Origin: Burkholderiales bacterium
GTDB lineage: Bacteria; Pseudomonadota; Gammaproteobacteria; Burkholderiales; Burkholderiaceae_C
Assembly (NCBI GenBank): GCA_026400275.1
Contig: JAPLPK010000218.1
Coordinates: forward strand, 1-43,693
Direction: 5' to 3'
Length of the DNA stretch: 43,693 nucleotides
Shown here one piece after another: positions 1-9,212 of the stretch. Numbering within the stretch: position 1 is the first letter of the stretch; every line of letters starts with the position of its first letter. The notes beneath the pieces were generated by a model. That model saw nothing but the letters and a program-made list of their open reading frames with translations, was not told where the DNA came from and ran no database searches. The position numbers and the translations under genes were made by a program.

Positions 1-1
1 C

Positions 2-601
2 ATCGTCGGCGGCCACACCAACCACCGCAGCGACAAAGGCCAGCTGGCCGTGGCCATACTGGGCCGGGCGCGCAAGCTGTTGACCAGCTTTGACGCACAG
101 CCCGGCCAGCGCCTGCTGATGGCGGTGGACCTGCGCGGCGCCTACCAGGAACCGCACCCCTACTGGAATGCATCCACCAGCGCCCCCGCCGAGCGCCTGC
201 GCGCCGACCTGGAGCTGCTGCCCCTGCTGGCCGAAGACGGCCTGTGTGCCGCCGCCAAAGACATCAGCATGGCCGGTGCCGTGGGCACGGCGCTGATGCT
301 GCTGGAATGCTCCGGCGTAGGCGCGCAACTCGATGTAGACGCCATTCCCCGCCCTGAAGGCGTGCCGCTGCTGCGCTGGCTGCAGTCCTTCCCCAGCTAC
401 GGCTTTGTGTTGAGCGTGGCACCCGAACAGGCCGATGCGGTATGCGCGCGCTTCCACGCCCGGGGCATTGCCTGTGCTGACGTGGGTGCCGTGCAAGCCA
501 CGCCCGAGGTCTGGCTGCACCACGGTGAAGAGCGCAGCCTGCTTTGGAACGTGGCGCAGCAGAGCTTCATCCTGCCGCCGCAGGAGCTGGCCCATGCGTG
601 A
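2..601 (+). CDS. AIR synthase-like protein (Sll0787 family), 3' part, cut by window start
   Basis: The reading frame is open from base 2 and ends at TGA 601; about 199 residues of the C-terminal part are visible and the start lies outside the window. The stretch AAKDISMAGAVGTA followed by LLECSGVGAQLDVDAIP is typical of the C-terminal domain of the PurM/SelD/ThiL (AIR synthase) fold. In this neighbourhood it fits the Sll0787-type AIR-synthase-like protein of the Nit1C nitrilase cluster, a family of presumed ATP-using enzymes whose substrate is unknown. The stop overlaps the start of the next gene by 8 bases (ATG at 594), so the two are translationally linked. The family assignment rests partly on the next three genes, each of which matches a known member of the same cluster. 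Confidence 0.82.
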   Translation: MVGGHTNHRSDKGQLAVAILGRARKLLTSFDAQPGQRLLMAVDLRGAYQEPHPYWNASTSAPAERLRADLELLPLLAEDGLCAAAKDISMAGAVGTALMLLECSGVGAQLDVDAIPRPEGVPLLRWLQSFPSYGFVLSVAPEQADAVCARFHARGIACADVGAVQATPEVWLHHGEERSLLWNVAQQSFILPPQELAHA

Positions 602-1820
602 GATTGGCTCGCCACCGCCGCTAAAGATTGCGCTGCTGACGCATTCCGTGCTGCCGCGCGGTGGCGTGGTGCACACCCTAGAGCTAGCCCAGGCGCTGCA
701 CCGGGCTGGCCATGCGGTGACAGTGTTCGCGCCCGCCCTGCCTGGTCAAACCATGTTCCGCCCGCTGCCGTGCCGGCTGCAGCTGGTGCCGGTGGAGACT
801 GCCCCCGGTGGCATGGTGGGTGGCACGGTGGATATGGTGGCTTCGCGCATAGAGGCCTTCAAAGCCCATCTGGCGCCACTGCTGCAAGCAGAACAGTTCG
901 ACATCTTCCATGCCCAAGACCCGCTGGGCGCGAATGCGCTGGCCGACCTGCAGGCACAGGACCTAGTGGACGGATTTGTACGTACCGTGCACCACCTGGA
1001 CCAATTTGACGATGCCCGGCTGGCGGCCTGGCAGCAGCGCGGCTTTCTGGCCGCGCAGCAGGTGCTGTGCGTCAGCCAGCTGTGGTGCGATGTGCTGCGT
1101 CGCGAGCATGGCATGGACGCCGCCCTGGTGCACAACGGCGTGGACTGCAGCCGCTACACGCCCCACCCAAACGCCACCGACGCGGCGCTGACCGCCCGCT
1201 GGGGCCTGCGTGGCGGCACGGCTGCGCCGCTGCTTCTGGCCGTGGGCGGCGTGGAAGAACGCAAGAACACGCTGCGCATCCTGCAGGCCTTTGTACTTCT
1301 GCGCGCCCAGCACCCACAAGCACAACTGGTTCTGGCCGGCGGCTCCAGCCTGCTGGACCACAGCGGCTATGCGCGAGAGTTCCAGGCCCTGGCCGCACAC
1401 CACGGCCTGCAGGCCGGGCCGGGCCGCGACCTGCTACTGACCGGCGCGCTGGCGGACGCCGACATGCCCGCGCTATTCCGCCGCGCCGATGCGCTGGTGA
1501 TGCCATCGCTGCGCGAAGGTTTTGGCCTGGTGGTGCTTGAGGCACTGGCCAGCGGCACGCCGGTGGTGGTATCGCGCCAGGCGCCGTTCACCGAATACCT
1601 GGCGGACGCGGATTGTTGCTGGGCCGACCCCATGTCCGCCACGTCGATTGCCCAGGCCATGCAGGCAGCGCTGGCGCCGCATTGGAAGCAATCTCTGGCG
1701 CGCACCCCGGCGGTCTGCCTGCGCTTTGGTTGGGCCGCCAGCGCGGCGCGCCATGCCGACCTGTACCGCGCCCATCTCGCGCTGGCCCGCCACGCCACAG
1801 CAGCCGCATTTTCTGTTTAA
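594..1820 (+). CDS. MSMEG_0565-type glycosyltransferase (GT4 fold)
   Basis: A 408-residue GT-B glycosyltransferase. The frame is open further upstream, but ATG 594, which overlaps the preceding stop, puts the usual N-terminal strand (KIALLTHSVLPRGGVVHT) right after the start. The C-terminal donor domain carries the GT4 signature EGFGLVVLEALASG from about residue 308 (E-x7-E), preceded by the nucleotide-sugar strand GGVEERKN. No membrane segment or signal peptide is seen, so it should be cytosolic. Such a protein sits between the AIR-synthase-like and MSMEG_0570 genes in Nit1C clusters of cyanobacteria, mycobacteria and proteobacteria; its acceptor is not known. It is probably cotranscribed with both neighbours. 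Confidence 0.88.
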   Translation: MREIGSPPPLKIALLTHSVLPRGGVVHTLELAQALHRAGHAVTVFAPALPGQTMFRPLPCRLQLVPVETAPGGMVGGTVDMVASRIEAFKAHLAPLLQAEQFDIFHAQDPLGANALADLQAQDLVDGFVRTVHHLDQFDDARLAAWQQRGFLAAQQVLCVSQLWCDVLRREHGMDAALVHNGVDCSRYTPHPNATDAALTARWGLRGGTAAPLLLAVGGVEERKNTLRILQAFVLLRAQHPQAQLVLAGGSSLLDHSGYAREFQALAAHHGLQAGPGRDLLLTGALADADMPALFRRADALVMPSLREGFGLVVLEALASGTPVVVSRQAPFTEYLADADCCWADPMSATSIAQAMQAALAPHWKQSLARTPAVCLRFGWAASAARHADLYRAHLALARHATAAAFSV

Positions 1821-1842
1821 CCCTAACTGGAGCCCCGCCCCC

Positions 1843-2130
1843 ATGCCCGCCATGCATTTCGATATCCGCTGGCCCGACGCCACGCAAAGTCACTGCTATT
1901 CACCCTCGCTAGTCATCAAGGACTACTTCCAGCCCGGCACGCGCTACCCGCTGCCGCAGTTCATGGCCCAGGTACGCGAGGCTTTGAACATCGCCTCTGA
2001 GCGCGTACGCGCCAAGTTTGGCTTTACTTGCTCGTCCGCCATGGACCAGTTGGCTCAACTGGAGCAAACCGCAGCTCGCTTTGAACGCCTGCCCCACGCA
2101 GAAATCGAAGTGCTGGCCTTCCACGAATAA
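1843..2130 (+). CDS. MSMEG_0570 family small protein
   Basis: A 95-residue protein. ATG 1843 was chosen because ACTGGAG lies just upstream and the product then starts MPAMHFDIRWPD, as in the MSMEG_0570 family; a second ATG at 1852 is possible. Family features visible are CYSPSLVIKDYF, the helix EALNIASERVRAKFGF, and C-terminal SSAMDQLAQLE. The family is often annotated 'nitrogen starvation response' because of its gene neighbours, but no biochemical function is established to my knowledge. It starts 22 bases after the glycosyltransferase and ends 23 bases before the flavoprotein, as expected in one operon. Confidence 0.87.
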   Translation: MPAMHFDIRWPDATQSHCYSPSLVIKDYFQPGTRYPLPQFMAQVREALNIASERVRAKFGFTCSSAMDQLAQLEQTAARFERLPHAEIEVLAFHE

Positions 2131-2153
2131 GCCACAGACCTAAAGGAAACCCC

Positions 2154-3428
2154 ATGTCCACCACACCACACCACAGCGTCGTCATCGTCGGCGGCGGCCA
2201 GGCCGGCCTGTCGCTCAGCTACTACCTGCAGCAGCGCAGCATCGACCACCTGGTGATCGAGAAGCAGACCCCCATGCACGCCTGGCGCAACCAGCGCTGG
2301 GACGCCTTCAGCCTGGTCACACCCAACTGGCAATGCGCCCTGCCCGGCTGGCCCTATGCCGGCCCGGACCCGCACGGCTTCATGAAAAAGCAGGAGATCC
2401 TGGCCTACCTGGAGGGCTTCAAAAAGCACGTCAACGCCCCGCTGCGTGAAGGCGTGGCGGTGCAGCGCGTCAGCCGGCACGGCTCGCAGGGCTTTGAAGT
2501 GCAGACATCGGCCGGCAGCTACACCGCCGACCAGGTGGTGGTGGCCTCGGGCGGCTACCACCAGCCCATCATCCCGCGCATGGCCGAGCGCCTGCCCACC
2601 GACATACTGCAGCTGCACTCCGAGCAGTACCGCAACCCGCAGGCCCTGCCCGAGGGCGCAGTGCTGGTGGTGGGCTGCGGCCAATCAGGCGCGCAGATTG
2701 CCGAAGACCTGCACCTGGCCGGCCGCAAGGTGGTGCTGGCTACTGGCAACGCACCGCGCTGTGCACGCTTCTACCGGGGCAAGGATGTGGTGGACTGGCT
2801 GGCCGACATGGGCTACTACGACATGCCGGTGCACGAGCACCCGCTGCGCGAAGGCGTGCGCGACAACACCAACCACTACGTGACCGGCCGCGATGGCGGG
2901 CGCGATATCGACCTGCGCAAATTCGCTTCTGAGGGCATGGAGCTCTACGGCCTGCTGACCGACCTGGACGGCGAGACCCTGCAGTTCGAACCCAACCTGG
3001 CCGAGAACCTGGATCACGCCGACAAAATCTACAACGGCATCAACGCCAGCATCGACAAGTTCATCGCCAAAAACGACATCGACGCTCCACCCGGCGAGGT
3101 CTACACCGCCCCATGGCACCCCAGTAGAGAACGCCCGGCGCTGAACCTGCGCGAGGCCGGCATAGCCTCGGTCATCTGGTGCATAGGCTTCCAGCCAGAC
3201 TTTGGCTGGCTGGACCTGCCGGTGTTCAATGGCCGTGGCCAGCCCAGCCATGTGCGCGGTGTCACCAACCAGGCAGGCCTCTATTTTCTGGGCCTGCCCT
3301 GGCTGCACACCTGGGGTTCTGGCCGCTTCTCCGGTGTGGCGCGCGATGCGCTGTACCTGGCGGAGCAGATTGAAGCGCGCACCGCCGAGCCGCACCACGC
3401 ACCCGAAATGGCCGAATTGCTTTCATGA
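2154..3428 (+). CDS. MSMEG_0569-type flavin-dependent oxidoreductase
   Basis: A 424-residue flavoprotein of the flavin-containing-monooxygenase-like type. The N-terminal Rossmann motif GGGQAGLS (about residues 12-19) should bind FAD; a second dinucleotide motif, [15 protein letters not shown], near residue 170 should bind NAD(P)H. C-terminal ...[18 protein letters not shown] is typical of the group. AAAGGAAA lies 8 bases before ATG 2154. The Nit1C cluster has been linked to growth on cyanide as nitrogen source in a pseudomonad (from memory), so oxygenation or reduction of a nitrile or oxime intermediate is conceivable, but the substrate is not established. The 3' end overlaps the next gene by four bases (ATGA). 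Confidence 0.88.
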   Translation: MSTTPHHSVVIVGGGQAGLSLSYYLQQRSIDHLVIEKQTPMHAWRNQRWDAFSLVTPNWQCALPGWPYAGPDPHGFMKKQEILAYLEGFKKHVNAPLREGVAVQRVSRHGSQGFEVQTSAGSYTADQVVVASGGYHQPIIPRMAERLPTDILQLHSEQYRNPQALPEGAVLVVGCGQSGAQIAEDLHLAGRKVVLATGNAPRCARFYRGKDVVDWLADMGYYDMPVHEHPLREGVRDNTNHYVTGRDGGRDIDLRKFASEGMELYGLLTDLDGETLQFEPNLAENLDHADKIYNGINASIDKFIAKNDIDAPPGEVYTAPWHPSRERPALNLREAGIASVIWCIGFQPDFGWLDLPVFNGRGQPSHVRGVTNQAGLYFLGLPWLHTWGSGRFSGVARDALYLAEQIEARTAEPHHAPEMAELLS

Positions 3429-4303
3429 ACGTACACGCCTCCACAGCGCCGCAGCTCAGGCGCTACACCGCCGGCATGCCGCAGCTGAACGCCAACGGCT
3501 TGTCCGAAAACTGGCTGCTGAAGGAATGCGGCGACCGGCATTGGCTGGGCATCGCCCAAGCCCAGGGCCTGCCACGACCCGAGTTTCGTGATGCGCAGGG
3601 GCACAAGGTCTACGCAGCTTTCACCCTGGTGCGCATCACATCGGGGCGGCTGGAGCAGATTGGCGAGAACGACAGGTTCGCCATTACCAGCCAATGCCAA
3701 GCCGTGGGCCGCGCCCAGCACTACAGCCGCCATGTGCTGCATGCACAGGGCCAAACCACAGCGCGGGTGGAAATGCTGTCGGCCTTTGTGCGCCGCGCCC
3801 AGCCAGGCAGCAACCGCAGCGTGGTGCGCGCCGCCATGGCCGATGCCGCCACGCACGCGCCAAACCCCGAGCTATGGGCCGCCGCTGAAGCATTCGTGCG
3901 CCGGGGCCGTGCGCTGCGGGCCATGCAACCCCAGCTCTCAGCAGACGCCAACTACAGCCTGGACTTCACACCCTGCCCCAACAACGATTTCAACGGCGCC
4001 GACCTGCTGTACTTCAGCGCTTTCCAATCCATGGTGGACCGCGCCGAGTGGGCCTGGATGTTGCACACCCAGCCGCCAGGCCGGCCGGCCGCATTGCGCG
4101 AACGTGAACTGGTGTTCTTCGGTAATCTGGACCTGGGCGATAGCGTACGCATCCAGCTGCAGCCACAGGCGGCGGACCAGGGCATGCTGTGCCACCACAG
4201 CGTGTTGCAGCGGCAGTCGGATGGGGTTTGTATTGCCCGGGTTGTTACGCGCAAGTTGGCACCTGTGTATGCCCATGAAGTGCAAGGCCCGGCATGTAGG
4301 TGA
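3425..4303 (+). CDS. LnmK / Pnap_2097-like double hot-dog protein
   Basis: A 292-residue protein, starting in an ATGA overlap with the flavoprotein. Near residue 183 it has CPNNDFNGADLLYF, the conserved segment of the LnmK-like proteins; this is repeated in weaker form near the N-terminus (MPQLNANGLSENWLL), consistent with a double hot-dog fold. LnmK is a bifunctional acyltransferase/decarboxylase of polyketide synthesis; the Pnap_2097 group is an uncharacterised relative named after a Polaromonas gene. Placement after the flavoprotein suggests that the Nit1C pathway here makes or consumes an acyl-CoA or acyl-carrier-bound compound. I do not see which residues would be catalytic. It is the last gene of the run; no hairpin terminator is obvious right after TAG/TGA. 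Confidence 0.72.
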   Translation: MNVHASTAPQLRRYTAGMPQLNANGLSENWLLKECGDRHWLGIAQAQGLPRPEFRDAQGHKVYAAFTLVRITSGRLEQIGENDRFAITSQCQAVGRAQHYSRHVLHAQGQTTARVEMLSAFVRRAQPGSNRSVVRAAMADAATHAPNPELWAAAEAFVRRGRALRAMQPQLSADANYSLDFTPCPNNDFNGADLLYFSAFQSMVDRAEWAWMLHTQPPGRPAALRERELVFFGNLDLGDSVRIQLQPQAADQGMLCHHSVLQRQSDGVCIARVVTRKLAPVYAHEVQGPACR

Positions 4304-4675
4304 ACTCTCACGCTATCGCGTCGGAGGCATGCAAAACACGTAGGGCAACCGCATACACGGGTGTGTCAGTACAGCCCAAGAATTACAAAGATAATCTGCT
4401 TCCAACCTAGACATCACCTGCACTTGCAGCTATCAATTTAGAAGTACTTCATAAATTTAGGGGTTTGTGGCAACAAGCCCTTTCTGCACACAGCGGGCAA
4501 GAGAAATGGCATGCAAACATGATTTGCAAAATCCCATCTTATTGGCCGGGTGGGATGCATAAGGGACTTAGTGCTTCAAAGTGAAATTGCTTGCCACTTT
4601 GAAGCGCAATCGATTATTCAATCCCAAAAGAAAACCCGCGGAAGCAGGTGCGCCTGCTATGTGCGACAGCTTGGA
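4304..4675. other. 372-bp gene-free stretch with an 11-bp perfect inverted repeat
   Basis: No convincing gene was found. Base composition is clearly more AT-rich than in the Nit1C genes. It holds a perfect 11-bp inverted repeat (GCTTCAAAGTG at 4573-4583, CACTTTGAAGC at 4595-4605, 11-nt loop) with no T-run on either side, and nearer the PEP-CTERM gene a second hairpin listed separately. The two flanking genes converge, so the stretch probably carries transcription ends. Confidence 0.55.
4643..4658 (-). terminator. Candidate terminator of the PEP-CTERM gene
   Basis: On the minus strand, 18 bases after the stop of the PEP-CTERM gene, AGCAGG-CGCA-CCTGCT forms a 6-bp stem and is followed by a pyrimidine- and T-rich tract (..GGGTTTTCTTTTGG). 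The T-run begins some ten bases after the stem, so it is an imperfect intrinsic terminator. Confidence 0.45.
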
Positions 4676-5221
4676 TCAGGGACGCTTGCGGCTGCGCACT
4701 GCCAACAGACCAGCAAGGCCTAGTCCCAGTAGAGCAAGGGAGCCTGGCTCAGGAACGGTATTTGCTGCATCACTGAAAGACATATTGAAACTGGCACCTG
4801 GGCTGAAAGAATTGACCGAATAAAACCCAGGCAGCGATACCCCTGTAATTGAGAATCCCCCAAGTTTCTGTGTTGAAGGGTCGAAGTCAAAGAAAAAATC
4901 ATCAGTTCCACCATCAACCGCCGTCCAATTGTTTAGTCCGAATAGCGCGTAGAAGGGGCTATCCATAAACGGCCCCGGCTTCACTAGAGCTAGCTCGCCA
5001 ATTAAATAAGTGTGTTTATCGAAAACTAGATCAACCGAGAGTAAGTTGCCTGGGGTCGCAGCCAAAGAACTAGCCTCGTAAGAGAAAGAACCAGCAAGAA
5101 GTGGCAATGTGGGGAGATTGCCCCCATTCACGTCAGCAAAAGAAAAATCAACCTTCACCACTCCTGCGAATGCAGGAATACTGATCATTGACGCGAGAAG
5201 AACAGGTGCCAGTCGAATCAT
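4676..5221 (-). CDS. PEP-CTERM sorting domain protein
   Basis: A 181-residue exported protein. Residues 1-20 form a signal peptide (MIRLAPVLLASMISIPAFAG). The C-terminus is a textbook PEP-CTERM tripartite signal: VPEPGSLALLGLGLAGLLA, a hydrophobic helix, then RSRKRP. Such tails are recognised by an exosortase, which cuts near PEP and usually releases the protein to an exopolysaccharide matrix. The body is acidic and glycine/serine-rich with no enzymatic motif (VDFSFADVNGG, FFFDFDPS), as is usual in the class. No exosortase or other sorting gene is in the window, so processing must depend on genes elsewhere. The gene stands alone between the Nit1C operon and xerD, and its composition is lower in GC than its neighbours. 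Confidence 0.9.
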   Translation of the reverse strand: MIRLAPVLLASMISIPAFAGVVKVDFSFADVNGGNLPTLPLLAGSFSYEASSLAATPGNLLSVDLVFDKHTYLIGELALVKPGPFMDSPFYALFGLNNWTAVDGGTDDFFFDFDPSTQKLGGFSITGVSLPGFYSVNSFSPGASFNMSFSDAANTVPEPGSLALLGLGLAGLLAVRSRKRP

Positions 5222-5509
5222 GAGTTGCCCAAGTTGTTGAAATTACAGGTTACCCAATCCGTATTCAACTTGATTCAGTTGCGCGGTGAAATCCGGCGTG
5301 GTTAGCAAAAACATCCCCAACAAATAGGAGGGAAAAGACGGCCTCCTGCAGACCAATGCTGCCTCGATAGTCGCAGCTGTGAACAAAAAACGCTCCTGCA
5401 GCCAAGGGGACGAGATTTGGCAAGCTCGATTACAGCAAGCTGTAAACACACAAACCACCAACCCTCTTTAAAAATCAAAGAGCACCAAACACCAGATATG
5501 CAACTGCCC

Positions 5510-6406
5510 TCACCCCCTCGGATGGTGCTTGGCGTGCAAGCTTTGCAGCCGCTCGCGCGCCACGTGCGTGTAGATGGTGGTGGTGGAAATATCCGCATGC
5601 CCCAGTAGCATCTGCACCGCACGCAGGTCAGCGCCGTGGTTCAGCAAATGCGTGGCAAAGGCGTGGCGCAGGGTGTGCGGCGACAAGGCCACATGGATGT
5701 CGGCCGCCAGCGCGTATTTGCGCACCAGCATCCAGAACATGACGCGCGACATGGCACGACCAGCCTTGTTGCCGCGCGAGGAGACGAACAGGTCGTCGGT
5801 CTGCTTGCCGTCCAGTATTTCGGGACGGGCCTCGGCCAGGTAGCGCTCCAGCCATTCAGCGGCTACCTGGCCAAACGGCACCAGGCGCTCCTTGCTGCCC
5901 TTACCCATGGTGCGCAAAACACCGTCGCCCAGACTGAGCTGAAAGGTCTTCAACAACACCAGTTCGCTAACGCGCAGGCCGCTGGCGTACATCAGCTCCA
6001 GCATGGCGCGGTCGCGCAGGCCCAGCGGAGTGTCGGTATCTGGCGCGGCCAGCAGAGCTTCCACCTGGGCCTCCGTCAGAGTCTTGGGCACACGCAGGGC
6101 CTGGCGCGCTGGCTGAAGCTTCAAGGTGGGGTCGACGTGAATAGCGTGCTCGCGCAAGGCCCAGCGGAAATAACGCTTTAGCACCGTCAGCCGCCGGTTC
6201 GCTGAGGTGGCTTTGGTGCTGGCATGCTTGGCCGCAAAGTAGGCTTGCAGGTCTTGCTCGCGCGTGTCGTCCAGCCCACGCTGCTGCGGCGCCAGCCAGG
6301 CAAGGTACAGAGTCAGGTCACGCCGGTAGGCCTCCAGCGTGTTTTTGGACAAGCCTTCTTCCAGCCAAATGGCGTCGATGAAGGCGTCGATTCGGTCGGT
6401 ACTCAC
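5510..6406 (-). CDS. xerD: Site-specific tyrosine recombinase XerD
   Basis: A 298-residue recombinase, the same length as E. coli XerD and colinear with it: all catalytic residues fall at or next to the expected positions: Arg145 in SGLRVSEL, Lys169/172 in MGKGSKER, His244 and Arg247 in HTLRH, His270 in LLGHADIS and nucleophile Tyr279 in TTTIYTH. The N-terminal SAM-like core-binding domain (residues 1-100) is complete. With XerC, which is not in the window, it resolves chromosome dimers at dif at the septum under FtsK control. It is divergent from the AEC permease, with about 85 bp between starts. Nothing suggests an integron or phage integrase: no att site or mobile cargo is nearby. Confidence 0.95.
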   Translation of the reverse strand: MSTDRIDAFIDAIWLEEGLSKNTLEAYRRDLTLYLAWLAPQQRGLDDTREQDLQAYFAAKHASTKATSANRRLTVLKRYFRWALREHAIHVDPTLKLQPARQALRVPKTLTEAQVEALLAAPDTDTPLGLRDRAMLELMYASGLRVSELVLLKTFQLSLGDGVLRTMGKGSKERLVPFGQVAAEWLERYLAEARPEILDGKQTDDLFVSSRGNKAGRAMSRVMFWMLVRKYALAADIHVALSPHTLRHAFATHLLNHGADLRAVQMLLGHADISTTTIYTHVARERLQSLHAKHHPRG

Positions 6407-6490
6407 GCGGGCCGGCCCCGGGCTGCGGCTGTGGAACGGATCATGGTAAATATCTCATGCGGAACAAGGGTGGCTGCTATTCTCGGTGCG

Positions 6491-7393
6491 ATGTACTACG
6501 CGCAACTGCTGTTCCCCGACTTCTCATTGATTTTGTGCGGCTATCTGGTGTGCCGCTACACCGCCCTCAACCGCACAGTGTGGGAACAGGTAGAAAGCCT
6601 GACCTACTACTTTCTGTTCCCGGTGCTGCTGTTCCAGTCGATTGTGCGCACGCCGCTCGACCTGCAGGCCACCTCCAGCCTAATACTGGCTGGACTGGCG
6701 ACCGGGTTGTTGGCCATCGCCCTGTCGTACGCCCTGCCCTGGCTGCCATTCATCGGCAAACGCATAGACCGGCGCGAGCACGCGGCCACAGCCCAGGTGG
6801 CTTTTCGGTTCAATTCCTTTGTAGCCCTGGCCCTGGCCGAGCGTCTGGCCGGCCCGCAAGGCCCGCAGTTGGTGGCGGTGCTGATCGGCATCTGCGTGCC
6901 GATCTACAACGTGGCGGCGGTATGGCCCATGGCGCGGCATGCCCAGCGCGGCTTTGTGCGGGAGCTGGTACGCAACCCGCTGATATTGGCCACGGCCTCG
7001 GGCCTGACGGCGAACCTGCTGGGCTTTGCCATTCCGGTCTGGCTGGAGCCCACGGTAAACCGTATTGGCGCGGCGTCCATCGCGCTGGGCCTGATGGCGG
7101 CGGGCGCGGGCATGCGCTTCGGGCCGCTGGCCCGGGCCAAGGTGCTGGCCGTCTGTATCTTGGGCATACGGCATGGCGTGCTGCCGCTGCTGGCGCTGGG
7201 CATGTCCCGAGCCATGGGCTTGTCGCCCCTGCACACCACGGTGCTGCTGGCTTTCTCGGCTCTGCCCACTGCGTCCAGTTGCTATGTGCTGGCGTCCCGA
7301 ATGGGCTACGACGGCGCGCTGACCGCCAGCCTGGTCAGCCTGTCTACCTTGCTGGCGATGCTCAGCTTGCCGTTTGCACTTGGACTTGCTTGA
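6491..7393 (+). CDS. AEC family transporter (auxin efflux carrier-like)
   Basis: A 300-residue, very hydrophobic inner-membrane protein with about ten predicted membrane segments (for example FSLILCGYLVC, TYYFLFPVLLFQSIV, LILAGLATGLLAIAL, ILATASGLTANLLGFAIPV and a C-terminal SLVSLSTLLAMLSLPFALGL). The first and second five-helix halves and the SALPTASSCYVLA segment are as in the AEC/malonate-transporter group. ATG 6491 was chosen because the protein then begins MYYAQLLFPDF; an in-frame ATG at 6443 preceded by GGAACGGA is the alternative and would add 16 residues. Substrates of the family vary (malonate, other carboxylates, auxin-like compounds) and cannot be read from the sequence. Confidence 0.85.
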   Translation: MYYAQLLFPDFSLILCGYLVCRYTALNRTVWEQVESLTYYFLFPVLLFQSIVRTPLDLQATSSLILAGLATGLLAIALSYALPWLPFIGKRIDRREHAATAQVAFRFNSFVALALAERLAGPQGPQLVAVLIGICVPIYNVAAVWPMARHAQRGFVRELVRNPLILATASGLTANLLGFAIPVWLEPTVNRIGAASIALGLMAAGAGMRFGPLARAKVLAVCILGIRHGVLPLLALGMSRAMGLSPLHTTVLLAFSALPTASSCYVLASRMGYDGALTASLVSLSTLLAMLSLPFALGLA

Positions 7394-7397
7394 TTGG

Positions 7398-7453
7398 TGC
7401 TACAAACTATATAGCAGCCAGCGCACATTAAACCTGCGCCAGAGCCACTTTTT
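7398..7453. repeat. Copy of the ~55-bp imperfect palindromic repeat (family R)
   Basis: The sequence runs TGCTACAAACTATATAGC, AGCCAGCGCACATTAAACC, TGCGCCAGAGCCACTTTTT. It matches other copies in this window near 18605, 21774, 23705, 30254, 34454, 35648 and 43619. It lies between the convergent AEC and chemotaxis-receptor genes and touches the receptor's stop codon. Confidence 0.8.
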
Positions 7454-9056
7454 AAGTATGAGAATACGGCAGCGCCACATTCGACCGCGTACCAGCCCTT
7501 GCCTCAGATTGGCCAGGGGCGACCTGGAAGGCCCCCACCACTTGCTCCAGCGTTTGTGCCTGCTCATGCAAGGCTTGGGACGCAGCCGCAGCCTCCTCCA
7601 CCAATGCGGCGTTTTGCTGGGTCATCTGGTCCATGTGAGAAATTGCGACGTTCACCTGGCCAATCCCGTCACTTTGCTGTTGGCTGGCCAGCGCGATCTC
7701 GCCCACAATATCCGTCACCTTGCGTACGCTGGTCACGATGTCTTGCATGGTTTCACCAGCCTGCTGCACCAGCTTGCTACCCGAACCTACCTTGTCGACC
7801 GAGTCGCCAATGAGTGCCTTGATCTCCTTGGCCGCAGCCGCCGAGCGCTGCGCCAGGCTGCGCACCTCACTGGCCACAACCGCAAAGCCGCGCCCTTGCT
7901 CGCCGGCGCGTGCAGCCTCGACAGCAGCATTCAAGGCCAGGATATTGGTTTGAAATGCAATGCCGTCAATCACGCTGATGATGTCCACGATCTTGCTGGA
8001 CGAGTCATTGATCGAATTCATGGTGCTCACCACCTGGCTCACCACGCTGCCCCCTTGCGATGCGATCTGCGATGCTGTCACCGCCAGTTGGCTCGCCTCG
8101 CGCGCACTGCTGGTGTTCTGCTGTACGGCGGCGGTCAATTGCTCCAGGCTGGCCGCGCTTTGCTCCAGCGAAGATGCCTGTTGTTCCGTGCGAGACGATA
8201 AGTCAGCGTTGCTGGCGGCGATCTGCTGCGAAGCAACACTCACCGCATCGGCTGAAACATGCACCGTGGCGACCACGTTGGCAATGCGCGCCAACAAGGT
8301 GTTGAACGCTGTGACTACTTGGCCGATTTCATCCGCGCGCTCGACCTTCACCGGCGTAGACAAATCCAGCGACACACTGACGCGTTCAAAGTCCTTTTGC
8401 AGATTCGCCAAGCTGCCGGTAATGGTGCGGTACAGGTGCAAGGCCAGCGTGCCGGTCAACAACAACGCCACCACGATCACGGCCAGCATGCTGCTCTGGG
8501 CAAACGTATAGGCGTCGGCGCTTTCCTGGCGCACCGCTTCTACCAAGGAATTGTTGTAGACGATGTGCTCGTCTATGCCCTTTTTCACACCAGCAGCCGA
8601 AAGCGCCAGAGGTGAGCCAGCGACCAGCGTTGCGCGCACGCCGTCCATGTCGCCCGCGCGTGCAGCGTTGAAAAACGGCACCAAGGCCTGGCGATAGGCC
8701 TCCATGTTGGCGCGGTCGGCCGCCAGCATCTTGCGATCGGTTTCGTCGTAAATACGCTCCTTCTCGTAGGTTGCAATCACGTCATCAAAGTTCTTGTTGG
8801 CGTCGGCCACGGCCTTTTCCAGGGCCGTTTTATCGCTGAGATTGGAGAACACCGATAAGCGGTAACCCGCCAACCGGGTGTCCGCCAAAAAGCCTTTGGC
8901 CGCATTCAGACCATGGATGCTGGGAATAATACGGTTCTGCACCGTATCCAAGCGATCCTGGGAACGTTGCAGTTGCCAGAGACCGTCGACACCTACAAAT
9001 ATCAAAGCGATCAGCGCTGTGGACAGGGTCAATAGCAAGCGTTTGGTGATGTTCAT
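7452..9056 (-). CDS. Methyl-accepting chemotaxis protein
   Basis: A 534-residue receptor of Tar-like layout: TM1 at about residues 8-28, a periplasmic four-helix-bundle sensor to about residue 185, TM2 ([20 protein letters not shown]), a HAMP domain, then the cytoplasmic coiled coil. Methylation-type helices ([17 protein letters not shown]) and the hairpin tip region are visible ([33 protein letters not shown]). There is no C-terminal NWETF-type pentapeptide for CheR/CheB tethering; the tail ends in [16 protein letters not shown] lies 6 bases before ATG 9056. The sensor ligand is not predictable. No che genes are adjacent, so it is an orphan receptor. Confidence 0.93.
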   Translation of the reverse strand: MNITKRLLLTLSTALIALIFVGVDGLWQLQRSQDRLDTVQNRIIPSIHGLNAAKGFLADTRLAGYRLSVFSNLSDKTALEKAVADANKNFDDVIATYEKERIYDETDRKMLAADRANMEAYRQALVPFFNAARAGDMDGVRATLVAGSPLALSAAGVKKGIDEHIVYNNSLVEAVRQESADAYTFAQSSMLAVIVVALLLTGTLALHLYRTITGSLANLQKDFERVSVSLDLSTPVKVERADEIGQVVTAFNTLLARIANVVATVHVSADAVSVASQQIAASNADLSSRTEQQASSLEQSAASLEQLTAAVQQNTSSAREASQLAVTASQIASQGGSVVSQVVSTMNSINDSSSKIVDIISVIDGIAFQTNILALNAAVEAARAGEQGRGFAVVASEVRSLAQRSAAAAKEIKALIGDSVDKVGSGSKLVQQAGETMQDIVTSVRKVTDIVGEIALASQQQSDGIGQVNVAISHMDQMTQQNAALVEEAAAASQALHEQAQTLEQVVGAFQVAPGQSEARAGTRSNVALPYSHT

Positions 9057-9212
9057 AGATGTTCCTGGTTAATGTCGTTTGGTGGTCATCGTGCAGCTGT
9101 CTTGCTCAACAACTGGACACGCCTGGTCGTCTTCGGAATATGTGGCGTGGCAAAGGGCTGCGTGCTCCAAGCAGAAAGCCCGCCCTGCGCGGTAGCCGAC
9201 TTCGAGTTGCAG

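Noticed and set aside
5222-5509. Possible small genes upstream of the PEP-CTERM gene (frames at 5243-5461 and 5302-5622, minus strand)
   Set aside because: No ribosome site, cysteine-rich non-protein-like composition, and overlap with the xerD end. Treated as promoter/intergenic sequence.
5510-6406. XerD as an integrase of a mobile element
   Set aside because: Length and all active-site positions match housekeeping XerD, and there are no att repeats, tRNA target or cargo genes beside it.
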